Positions 1 to 6,741 of a stretch of DNA of 22,765 nt are shown piece after piece. Source of the DNA: Pseudomonadota bacterium. GTDB taxonomy: Bacteria; Myxococcota_A; Polyangia; Polyangiales; Polyangiaceae. Position 1 is the first letter of the stretch, and each line of letters starts with the position of its first letter. A program made the position numbers and the translations under genes. The notes beneath the pieces are model-generated. The model had not been told where the DNA came from and searched no databases. It was given only the letters and a program-made list of their open reading frames with translations. The stretch is taken from contig JAEXCN010000087.1 in the NCBI GenBank assembly GCA_023402175.1, positions 1 to 22,765 on the forward strand, read 5' to 3'.

Positions 1-2
1 GC

Positions 3-275
3 TGGTACGTCATCGGCGAGTCCACGAACGATCGCATCGTCGTTCCCCCCGGCACGATTGGGTACGCCGTCGGTAGCGGCGCCTACGCTGACTTCGAGGA
101 TTGCGTCACCGCGAGCAAGGCCGTCGCGCCCGTCGAGTTCGAGATCACCGCGAGCACGCCGCTCGGAATCTGGCTCCTCGATTCGCCCTACACCGACAAC
201 GTGGCGGGCGACGACGGTCGCAATCCACGGTGGAAGCTCGAATCCGTGAGCTCCTGCGATGGAATCGACAAGTAA
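3..275 (+). CDS. C-terminal part of an unrecognised protein (5' end outside window)
   Basis: An open frame enters from the left edge and runs 90 codons to TAA at 273-275. It begins WYVIGESTNDRIVV and ends SVSSCDGIDK. The composition is that of an exported beta-rich protein: many Gly, Asp, Thr and aromatic residues, and two cysteines. No family was recognised. It overlaps the start of the next gene by 17 bases, so the two could be co-translated. The frame and stop are seen directly; export is a guess because the N-terminus is missing. Confidence 0.5.
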   Translation, partial: WYVIGESTNDRIVVPPGTIGYAVGSGAYADFEDCVTASKAVAPVEFEITASTPLGIWLLDSPYTDNVAGDDGRNPRWKLESVSSCDGIDK

Positions 276-836
276 TCGTCCGGTCCCCCTCCTCACCTTC
301 GGTCTCAACGTGACTTTGGACGGGTGCATCGATCACACCCAGGGGATCGCGGACGACGCGCTGCACGATTATTGGACGCAGCTCATGGATCAGAGCGGGG
401 CGATGCTCTTCGGGCGCAACACCTACGAGCTGATGGAGGGATTCTGGCCCGCGGTGGCACGCGACGAAAAGGCGCCGCGCGCGATGCGCGAGTGGGCACA
501 GAAGCTCGAGGCGAAGGCGAAGTACGTCGTGTCGGGCTCGCGGAGCGACTTTCCGTGGCAGAACACGATCAAGGTGGAGGGGACCTTCGCGAGGCGATCT
601 CGGCGCTGAAGGCGAAGACCGAGCGGGGTGTCCTCGTCGGAGCGCCCAAGCTCGCGGCTGCGCTCGAGGAGTTGGGGCTCATCGACGAGTACCGCATCGT
701 CGTTCATCCCATCATCAGTGGCCGCGGGCCGACGTTGTTTCATGGCCTATCGAGCGCGCGGCATCTCGAGCTCCTATCGACGCAGCGGTTCAAGTCCGGC
801 GTGCAGGCGCTCCACTTCCGTCGCAAAGCGGGATGA
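259..836 (+). pseudogene. Dihydrofolate reductase family (RibD C-terminal-like) protein, frameshifted
   Basis: The first frame from ATG 259 gives LTFGLNVTLDGCIDH, then MLFGRNTYELMEGFWP and KYVVSGS, the usual N-terminal half of YyaP/RibD-type reductases. It stops at 609. The C-terminal half continues in another frame from about 582: LREAISALKAK, GVLVGAPKLAAALEELGLIDEY and VVHPIISGRGPTLF, ending at TGA 834-836. Adding one G to the GGGG run at 579-582 would join both halves into a protein of about 192 residues, normal for the family. Members bind NADPH and reduce pterin- or pyrimidine-like substrates; the substrate here is unknown. It is either a true single-base deletion or a homopolymer sequencing error. 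Confidence 0.8.
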
Positions 837-904
837 GCGTGGAAGGCCCCGAGCGCTTCACCGGCGGCTGCCTGTGCGGCAGCGTCCGCATCGTCGCGAC
901 GTGA
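833..904 (+). pseudogene. N-terminal stump of a GFA-family (CENP-V/GFA) protein
   Basis: ATG 833 overlaps the TGA of the reductase gene by four bases (ATGA), a typical operon junction. The 23 codons include FTGGCLCGSVRIVA, the first zinc-binding segment (G-G-C-x-C-G-x-V-R) of GFA-family proteins, which are normally 110-160 residues. The frame then hits TGA at 902-904, and the sequence beyond matches a LysR fragment on the other strand. The rest of the gene has evidently been replaced at a recombination junction near 905. Confidence 0.6.
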
Positions 905-1094
905 GCGGCCGCTCGCGATCGCTCGACTCGGGGAGCTCGAAAAGCGCGAACGGATACAGACGCACGAGTGTCGTCTCTGCTTCGCCGAGCAGGTACGGCA
1001 GAACGCCAACGCCGAATCCCGCGATCGCGGCGTTGAGCGCCCCGGCCGAGGCCATTGCTCGCCGACCGCGGTGTGCCCTGCCCGTTGCGGCTGG
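905..1094 (-). pseudogene. Internal fragment of a LysR-type regulator (effector-binding domain)
   Basis: On the minus strand the frame reads RRAMASAGALNAAIAGF, then GVGVLPYLLGEAETTLVRLYPFA. This resembles the late part of LysR effector-binding domains, where an A-G-x-G-x-x-x-LP motif precedes a short segment ending in LVRL. No DNA-binding domain lies upstream: an in-frame stop follows within about 40 bases. The 3' end fuses into antisense of the GFA stump, so both ends are lost. The assignment rests on motif resemblance over about 50 residues. The 210 bases from 1095 to 1305 hold no recognisable gene. Confidence 0.45.
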
Positions 1095-1305
1095 GTCCTA
1101 CGTGGGCGGATGGATCTGGACCAGGCGCGCATGCAACGGGGAGTTCCCGACTACGCTGCCCGACATGCGTCGGACGCCGCTCGACGAGAGCGTTTCCGAG
1201 TACATGCCCCATCCCTCTGTTTAGCGGGATTCCCCCGCCGTTGACGCCCTTCGTACACTTCCCCGAGCCTCCGGCCAACCGACGGAGCATTCAGGGGAAC
1301 ACTCG

Positions 1306-3513
1306 ATGAACGCGAACTCGCCTGGCGTCCAATTTACCCTCTTGGTGGCCTTTCTGGCCGCGCTCAATGCCTGCAACTCGAGCACGGATACCGCCGCTTC
1401 GGACGAAGGTACAGGGACTGTTCCGAATGTGCCCGGCGCAAATTCCGGCACCGGGCCTTCGTTGGACAGTACCGGAAAAGGTCCGACCGTGCCCGTTGGT
1501 GACGCCGGACCGGGGGCTGCCGATGCGACCGTGCCCGTTGGTGATTCCGGGACGGGGTCTGACGATTCCGATGCCGGAGACGGAGGTACGACACCGCCAA
1601 CACCCACTCAAGAGGAACTGAACCAGCAGGCCGTCGAGGCCGCCCGCGATGCGCTCGTGATCGGCTTTACTGCCCCGGAAGACACGGACGTCAATCATGT
1701 GAGCGGGGACGTGGTTCTGCCCACTTCGGATCCCGCAAACGATGTTGAAATCGCCTGGGCCACCAGCAATCCAGACCTCGTCTCGAACACCGGGCAGGTC
1801 ACGAGACCGCCTTTTGACTATGGCTTCACCGGAGTAACACTCACCGCAACTTTCACGAAGGGCGATATAACGGTTACGCGCGACTTCGAGCTCGTGGTGG
1901 TGCGGGAATCGGCCTTCTTCGTACGGGACGAGAACATGTACCGTACCGATGGTACCTATGCGGGTACGGAGAATGCGACCTATGTGCCGCTGGCCGGGCT
2001 GATTCCCGAGGCCCCGAAAGACAACGGTCCTCTCCCCGTCTTGGGCGAGACCGTGTTCTTTGTTTCCCGGGAGCGCGACCATGCCACACAGGGGCGCATT
2101 CCGCTGGCTGGAGGCGGCGAGCTGTACGGCTATAACTTCGCGAAGCGGTCGAGTTTTGGCGCCATCGATATTGGCCCGGGCGCTCTCAGCGGAGTTCCGG
2201 ACCGCCTTGTATGGGAGTATGTCGGAACCGGTAATGACAAAAAGGTGCGCTTCCGCGCGCTGGACGTTGCGCCCGGCAGCAACGTCAACAGTTATGGCCT
2301 TCAATGCACCGACGTGCAGATATGGGAAACCGATGGCGTCTGGCGCGGGATTCCAAAGAGCCTGAGCGCGACGAAGATCAGCGGCTGCCCCGAGCTATAT
2401 AACCTATCGGGGCCTATCATCGTCAATCCGCTGGACCCGTCGGCGCAGCTCAACCTTCAGAATCTTGTAGTAAACGCCGTAAACTACAACGACAGCAAGG
2501 TCATCGTCAATTTCAACGCCAACGGCGACAAGCCTCTGACAAGCGGCACGCTGGCGCTGGCCATGCTGGATTTCGGCGACTATCTGCGTCCCCACGTCGA
2601 GGACAGGATCAAGCAGCTGGATGCGGTCATTGCCGACGCATTGGGCAAGGGCACTCCGGATGTCGTCAGCGAACACCAGAATGTGAAGGCGGTGCTGCAG
2701 GAGGCGCTGGACAAATACATCGGCGCGAACAAGAGCGACGCCAACAAGCAAGAGTTCATGAGCCGTATGACCAGCAGTGGTGCGCACGCCGCCTTCATGG
2801 GGGCGGGCCAGGATCTGGATGCGCTGGCACTTCGATTCACCGCCCAGGAGCGCAAGGACGTGCAGATGCGCGTCTCGTTGACCGCGGCGCTGGCGAACGC
2901 CCTGCGTCAGGCCGTCAAGGAAGGCAAGACGCTCAGCGTCTCGCAGAAGAACATCGCGGCGCGTACGGCCAAGCACATCAACGAGAAGCGCGATTTTCTG
3001 CGTAAGGAGCTCGATCGGATGGAGCTCGAATACGTCCAGGAAAAGGCGCGAGTCGGCGCAAACAATATGTGGGCGTTCAAGACGTTGCCGGACATCGCCA
3101 CGGCGGCCGAGCAGAACGCACACCGCCGGCTGATCGCCGCTGCCATCGGCGTGGGGGCTGGCGCGGCGGTCGGCACCTCCTTGGCGATCGCCGTGACCGC
3201 GGCACATGCGGCGATCTTCCTACCGCTCAAGGCGAACGCCCTGCTGGGGACGGCGGCCGTCTCGACGGCTACGATGGCCGCTTGGGCCGTCCCCGGCATC
3301 GTCGCTACGGCGGTGGGGGTCCTGGTGGTCGGCGCCGTCTCCGTCGCCATGCTGATCGAGGAGGCCGAAAATCAGGCCGCCTTCGCCAACGCCCGCGCCC
3401 GCGCCACCACGTCGGCGCAGACGAACCTCTCCAACCTCGACCTGATGAACAACAGCTTCGATCAGGCCGACTACCTGACCGGCTTCCTGGCCACGTTCAA
3501 CGAGGTCCCCTGA
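1306..3513 (+). CDS. Large lipoprotein with atrophied bacterial Ig domain and C-terminal hydrophobic hairpin
   Basis: The 735-residue product starts with a signal peptide and lipobox L20-N-A-C23, so it should be lipid-anchored. An AGGGGA ribosome site precedes the ATG. Residues 24-100 are a Gly/Asp/Pro/Thr-rich linker with a 14-residue repeat. Residues about 105-199 match the atrophied bacterial Ig type: VVLPTS, WATSNPDLVSNTGQVTRP, then VTLTATFTKGDITVTRDF. Residues 200-415 look beta-rich and were not recognised. Residues 425-605 are predicted helical. Two long hydrophobic Ala/Gly/Val stretches follow at 609-640 and 646-684, joined by a short turn, then a helical tail. The overall order recalls helical pore-forming proteins, but no family signature was found. 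Base composition is lower in GC than neighbours: 2461-2520 has 26 G+C of 60. The function is unknown; a surface adhesin or membrane-active effector are both possible. Confidence 0.85.
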   Translation: MNANSPGVQFTLLVAFLAALNACNSSTDTAASDEGTGTVPNVPGANSGTGPSLDSTGKGPTVPVGDAGPGAADATVPVGDSGTGSDDSDAGDGGTTPPTPTQEELNQQAVEAARDALVIGFTAPEDTDVNHVSGDVVLPTSDPANDVEIAWATSNPDLVSNTGQVTRPPFDYGFTGVTLTATFTKGDITVTRDFELVVVRESAFFVRDENMYRTDGTYAGTENATYVPLAGLIPEAPKDNGPLPVLGETVFFVSRERDHATQGRIPLAGGGELYGYNFAKRSSFGAIDIGPGALSGVPDRLVWEYVGTGNDKKVRFRALDVAPGSNVNSYGLQCTDVQIWETDGVWRGIPKSLSATKISGCPELYNLSGPIIVNPLDPSAQLNLQNLVVNAVNYNDSKVIVNFNANGDKPLTSGTLALAMLDFGDYLRPHVEDRIKQLDAVIADALGKGTPDVVSEHQNVKAVLQEALDKYIGANKSDANKQEFMSRMTSSGAHAAFMGAGQDLDALALRFTAQERKDVQMRVSLTAALANALRQAVKEGKTLSVSQKNIAARTAKHINEKRDFLRKELDRMELEYVQEKARVGANNMWAFKTLPDIATAAEQNAHRRLIAAAIGVGAGAAVGTSLAIAVTAAHAAIFLPLKANALLGTAAVSTATMAAWAVPGIVATAVGVLVVGAVSVAMLIEEAENQAAFANARARATTSAQTNLSNLDLMNNSFDQADYLTGFLATFNEVP
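1484..1567 (+). repeat. Two in-frame 42-base tandem units in the lipoprotein linker
   Basis: The 19-base string CGACCGTGCCCGTTGGTGA occurs at 1484-1502 and again at 1526-1544, a period of 42 bases or 14 codons. The units encode TVPVGDAGPGAADA and TVPVGDSGTGSDDS. This is a low-complexity spacer after the lipid anchor and may vary in copy number between strains. Confidence 0.75.
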
Positions 3514-3536
3514 GGCCACTCGGATGCGAGGCGGAC

Positions 3537-3573
3537 GATCATGGGCAGCGCGCTTCGCGCCCTTCCCATGATC
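3537..3573 (+). terminator. Perfect-arm hairpin after the lipoprotein gene, possible terminator
   Basis: GATCATGGG at 3537-3545 is the exact reverse complement of CCCATGATC at 3565-3573. Inside it GCGCG (3548-3552) pairs with CGCGC (3556-3560) around a CTT loop. It lies 24 bases past the stop codon. There is no T tract, so intrinsic termination is uncertain; it may instead stabilise the mRNA 3' end. Confidence 0.45.
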
Positions 3574-3689
3574 GGCATGTTCAAGAACGACGACTGACGA
3601 GGGGTTCACAGTCGACGCGACGGCCGCGACGGCAGGCGCTCCGGCGGCCCCACGCCGACATTCGCGCAGGAGTGTTAGAATCCCGGCGC

Positions 3690-4475
3690 ATGGAAGGGCC
3701 CGATGTCGTCTCCATGGAGCGCGTCCACGCGCTATGGGACCAGCTCGCAAATTTCAGTACGGGGGCCGTCGAAGAGGCCCGACGGCACTTTCTCACTGGT
3801 CTGTGCGAGTTGGTCGATGCGCAGAACGTCACCTGGGTGGGCGTGGTGCGCATGGATACCCATCCGGAAGATCCTTATCTGGGCTGGCGGCCTCGCCTCA
3901 TCCACCTACTGCATCCCGATGCCCGCATTGCCGCTGCTGCAGCGGAACAGGCTCGTCGTGTGGAGCAGGGAGAAACCGACCCCGTCGTCACGCACAACCT
4001 GAAAGCGCTTGGGCGGCTCCGCGTCACCCGCCTCGAAGATGTGGTGCCACCGGAATGGCTCGAGGACGCATATTACAAGCGCTTCTGGCTGGACGCAGGT
4101 CGCGTGGACAGCCTCTGGGCCTGCGCGCCCGTCAATGAGGACACGGAAGTTTATCTCGGCCTGCACCGCGATTTGGGGCGGCCTCGCTACTCTCCCGAGG
4201 AGCGCGATCGCGTGACCTATGCCATGCGCGGCCTGCGCTGGTTTCACCGCCAGCAGATGCTCGGCTTTGGTCTGCTGGTGGCAAAAACCCCACTGACTCC
4301 TGTCGAGCGCAATGTGCTGCGCCAACTGCTGTCCGGCCAGTCGGAAAAGGAGATTGCCCAGTCGCTCGACTACAGCACCAGCTTCGTCCACGAGTACGTT
4401 ACTCGCATCTACCGCAAATACGGTGTCAGAAGCCGCGCTGAGCTGAGTGCCCTTTGGCTGGGCAAATCAGCATGA
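3690..4475 (+). CDS. LuxR-type transcriptional regulator
   Basis: The 261-residue protein carries a C-terminal LuxR/NarL-type helix-turn-helix at about 202-257: LTPVERNVLRQLLSGQSEKE, IAQSLDYSTSFVHEYVTRIY, then RKYGVRSRAELSA. The first 190 residues form an unrecognised, possibly GAF-like sensor region with LCELVDAQNVTWVGVVRM and DPYLGWRPRLIHLLHP. There is no receiver aspartate pattern, so it looks like a one-component regulator. The start at ATG 3690 is uncertain: the frame is open further upstream, and a second ATG lies at 3714. GGAG at 3669 is too distant to decide. It sits 176 bases downstream of the large lipoprotein on the same strand, so it may control it or travel with it. Confidence 0.85.
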   Translation: MEGPDVVSMERVHALWDQLANFSTGAVEEARRHFLTGLCELVDAQNVTWVGVVRMDTHPEDPYLGWRPRLIHLLHPDARIAAAAAEQARRVEQGETDPVVTHNLKALGRLRVTRLEDVVPPEWLEDAYYKRFWLDAGRVDSLWACAPVNEDTEVYLGLHRDLGRPRYSPEERDRVTYAMRGLRWFHRQQMLGFGLLVAKTPLTPVERNVLRQLLSGQSEKEIAQSLDYSTSFVHEYVTRIYRKYGVRSRAELSALWLGKSA

Positions 4476-4519
4476 ACGACCGCGACGTCGACCCCGACGG
4501 TTTGAGCCGCGGCCGTCGT

Positions 4520-4708
4520 CTATCGCTTCGACGCTTCGTCGACGAGCCAGTCACGAAACGCGACGAGCTTCGGCACCGCGGCAGATTCGGCTCGATAAAC
4601 CACGTGGTAGGCCAGCGCCGAGGCGAGGCTGATTTCCGGAAAGAGCCGCACGAGCCGGCCGGCCGCCAGATCGTCGTGCGCCATGATGCTACGCGCCAGG
4701 GCTACCAC
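4520..4708 (-). pseudogene. C-terminal remnant of a LysR-type regulator
   Basis: On the minus strand VVALARSIMAHDDLAAGRLV, RLFPE and KLVAFRDWLVDEA form the standard end of GcvA-like LysR effector domains (ALGR-x-x-L-x-x-DDLAAGRLV ... FRDWL). Only about 63 residues of the usual 300 remain. The missing 5' part is replaced by the 3' end of the lipoprotein gene whose stop is at 4711-4713. It is a different remnant from the one near 1000, because both cover the same C-terminal part of the family. Confidence 0.75.
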
Positions 4709-4710
4709 GG

Positions 4711-5361
4711 TCAGCGCGTGAACGTCAGATGGGTGACGGTCGCGTCGGGGTAGTCATCCGGCAGCCACGCGTCTCTCTTGTCGAATGCGTTCGTGATCGT
4801 GAGCGACTCCGTGCTCGATGAGAAGTCGATCGGATCGAGCTGCATGGTGAGGATCGAGCGGTCGCCCGACGTCCCGAGGTCACAGGCGGACAAGACATGT
4901 AGTCGGGCTCCGTCGATGCGAACCTCCATCGTCCGCGTCGCTCTCAGTCCGGAGATGTTGGTCGCGATTGTAATCGACGAGCCGACTACCTGCACTATCG
5001 CTTTCATCGGCGTGGAGGGAGGCGCGTCCTCGCCGGGCGGCGTGTACATCTTCACGCCGGTCAGATGATAGACGCCGTCCGCGAGGACACCGCCTGTCGA
5101 CGCTGGTGCCGTACCGCTGATCCTCTCCACCGAGATGGTGTCCTCGCCAGACGCGTCGAGGGGACGGCACTCCGCGACGCGAGACGAATCGACGTCATCG
5201 GCATCGCCGTCGCCGCCACGCGACGCGTCGACGTCCGCGGTGTCGACGGCTCCCGCGTCGCCAGGGGTTACTGTCGGCCCGCGCTCCCCGCACGCCGCGA
5301 GATGTAAATGCCCTACGAGCAGCCCAGCGCCCACCATACGGGCGAACCATCTATTCGTCAT
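4711..5361 (-). CDS. Small predicted lipoprotein of unknown function
   Basis: The start at ATG 5361 is chosen because it gives a clean lipoprotein signal: MTNRWFARMV, a hydrophobic stretch, then L21-A-A-C24. The frame is open upstream to 5499, but those residues are Arg-rich and unlikely. The mature 193 residues begin with an Asp/Ala/Gly-rich linker. A soluble domain follows with DGVYHLTGVKMYTPPGED, TMEVRIDGARLHVLSACD and a Thr-rich C-terminus ending THLTFTR. No known domain was recognised. It probably sits in the outer membrane. The 3' end abuts a truncated LysR gene, so this boundary is a rearrangement point even though the lipoprotein itself appears intact. Confidence 0.7.
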   Translation of the reverse strand: MTNRWFARMVGAGLLVGHLHLAACGERGPTVTPGDAGAVDTADVDASRGGDGDADDVDSSRVAECRPLDASGEDTISVERISGTAPASTGGVLADGVYHLTGVKMYTPPGEDAPPSTPMKAIVQVVGSSITIATNISGLRATRTMEVRIDGARLHVLSACDLGTSGDRSILTMQLDPIDFSSSTESLTITNAFDKRDAWLPDDYPDATVTHLTFTR

Positions 5362-5385
5362 GCGCGCGGCACCGTAACACGCATG

Positions 5386-5402
5386 TCGGCTTCGAAAGCC
5401 GA
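5386..5402. promoter_or_regulatory. 7-bp palindrome upstream of the small lipoprotein
   Basis: TCGGCTT (5386-5392) and AAGCCGA (5396-5402) are exact inverted repeats around CGA. They lie 25 bases before the ATG at 5361 (minus strand), within the 228-base gap 5362-5589. It could be an operator or a leader hairpin. No convincing -35/-10 pair was found in this gap. Confidence 0.35.
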
Positions 5403-5589
5403 GCGTTATGCTGATTGGAGTCCGCTTCAGCTCTGATCTTCGTGTCGTACGCGGGCGAAAGCGCGCCGGTCGACGGTGGCCGTCTGCGTTTGCAGCCAAT
5501 GCCGACGGCTTCCCATCCGGCGGGCTAGAGTAGACGCATATCGAACCGTCTGCCTGGCGCCGTCGGCGGAGATCGTGTCCCCGCGACGA

Positions 5590-6741
5590 TCAGAGCTTGG
5601 CCAGAGTGGTTCGCTCGATGGCCGCGCCGTCGCGTAGCTCCTCGCTCGCCCGCGCCACGAGGAGATCGCCGCGACGGACGTCGCCGAAGATTTCTACCTT
5701 GCCGTCATGCTCCTGCCCGAGGTCGACGCGAACCCACTGGGCCTTCTGCTCCGCGACGCGTACGACGAACGCTCCCCTCGTCGAATCGATCAGGGCCGCC
5801 TTCGGTATCACTAAACGCATGCTGCCCGCCGTGAGCGGGAGCGTCACGTCCGCGACAGCCCCAGGAAGCAGACGTGCTTCGCGGTTGTCGAAATCCATTT
5901 CGACGCGCTCGGCGCGGAGGCGCGTGTCGACCGCGCCCGCCTGACGCGACACCTTCGCCGTGAACCTCTCGCCCGGACGAGACCGGACGCTGAACGACAC
6001 CTCCACGCCGGGCGCGAGCTCCGCTGCACGGGCCTCGGGCACCGAGACGACGAGCCGAAGGCGGCTCTGCTCCTGGAGCGTGAAGAGCGGCGCCTCGGAT
6101 CCGCGACCGGCCGGGCCGACGTACGCGCCGGCGCTCACGTTGCGCGTCGTGACGACGCCGCCGAATGGGGCGCGTAGCTCGAGATAGCCGCTGAGCGCGG
6201 CCAGCGCCTGCTTGGCGGCCTTCGCCGCCTCGAGCTTCGCGAGCTCCGCGTTCATCCTCGCCTCCGCTTGCTCGAGGTCGTGTGGCGACACCGTCCCCGG
6301 CGTCTTGCTGGTTTGGAGCAGGCGGTCGTAGCTCGCCTTGCTGGCGATCCAGAGCGCCTCCTGCGCCCGGAGCTTCGACTCGGCCTCGGCGAGCTGCGAC
6401 CGGAGCTCCGGCGCCTCGAGCGTCGCGAGGAGCTGCCCCTGCCTCACCTCGCTTCCGACGTCGGCGTGCAGCCGACTGACGAAGCTGCTCATCTTCGCGT
6501 ACAGGTCGACGCGCTCGAACGCGACGAGCTCTCCTGGGACACGCAGCGACGTCTCGAGCTTCTCCTCGCCAAGCGTGAACACCGGCGTCTCCGGCGCGCT
6601 CACGTTCTTCTGTTCGCGTGCCGCGGCGGCGGTCGGCTTGCAGCCGGCGGCGAGGGGCGCGGCCGCGATGCCGAGGATGACGATCGCCGTCGTGACGTGC
6701 CTGTGCACGCGCCCTTCGACTCGAGCTTGCCAGTTCTTCAT
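5590..6741 (-). CDS. RND efflux periplasmic adaptor (HlyD/AcrA-type membrane fusion protein)
   Basis: The 383-residue product has a lipoprotein signal ending AAPLAAGC34. It then shows the adaptor order: a barrel-sandwich half (VPGELVAFERVDLYAKMSSF, VGSEVRQGQLLATLEAPEL), an Ala/Glu/Lys-rich coiled coil at roughly 120-190, the second half-motif ELRAPFGGVVTTRNVSAGAY, and beta-barrel and membrane-proximal domains (VSFSVRSRPGERF, RLVIPKAAL). Such proteins bridge an inner-membrane RND pump and a TolC channel. The chosen ATG at 6741 overlaps the RND stop as ATGA, indicating translational coupling. It is the last gene of the seven-gene block. Substrate cannot be read from the sequence; no His/Met-rich metal-binding tail is present. 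Confidence 0.92.
   Translation of the reverse strand: MKNWQARVEGRVHRHVTTAIVILGIAAAPLAAGCKPTAAAAREQKNVSAPETPVFTLGEEKLETSLRVPGELVAFERVDLYAKMSSFVSRLHADVGSEVRQGQLLATLEAPELRSQLAEAESKLRAQEALWIASKASYDRLLQTSKTPGTVSPHDLEQAEARMNAELAKLEAAKAAKQALAALSGYLELRAPFGGVVTTRNVSAGAYVGPAGRGSEAPLFTLQEQSRLRLVVSVPEARAAELAPGVEVSFSVRSRPGERFTAKVSRQAGAVDTRLRAERVEMDFDNREARLLPGAVADVTLPLTAGSMRLVIPKAALIDSTRGAFVVRVAEQKAQWVRVDLGQEHDGKVEIFGDVRRGDLLVARASEELRDGAAIERTTLAKL

Noticed and set aside
3541..3597. 18-codon frame MGSALRALPMIGMFKNDD
   Set aside because: It lies within a perfect-arm hairpin and has no ribosome site; better explained as a structural element.
910..4708. The two LysR fragments as halves of one gene split by insertion of the cassette
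   Set aside because: Both correspond to the same late part of the effector domain, so they cannot be complementary pieces of one gene.
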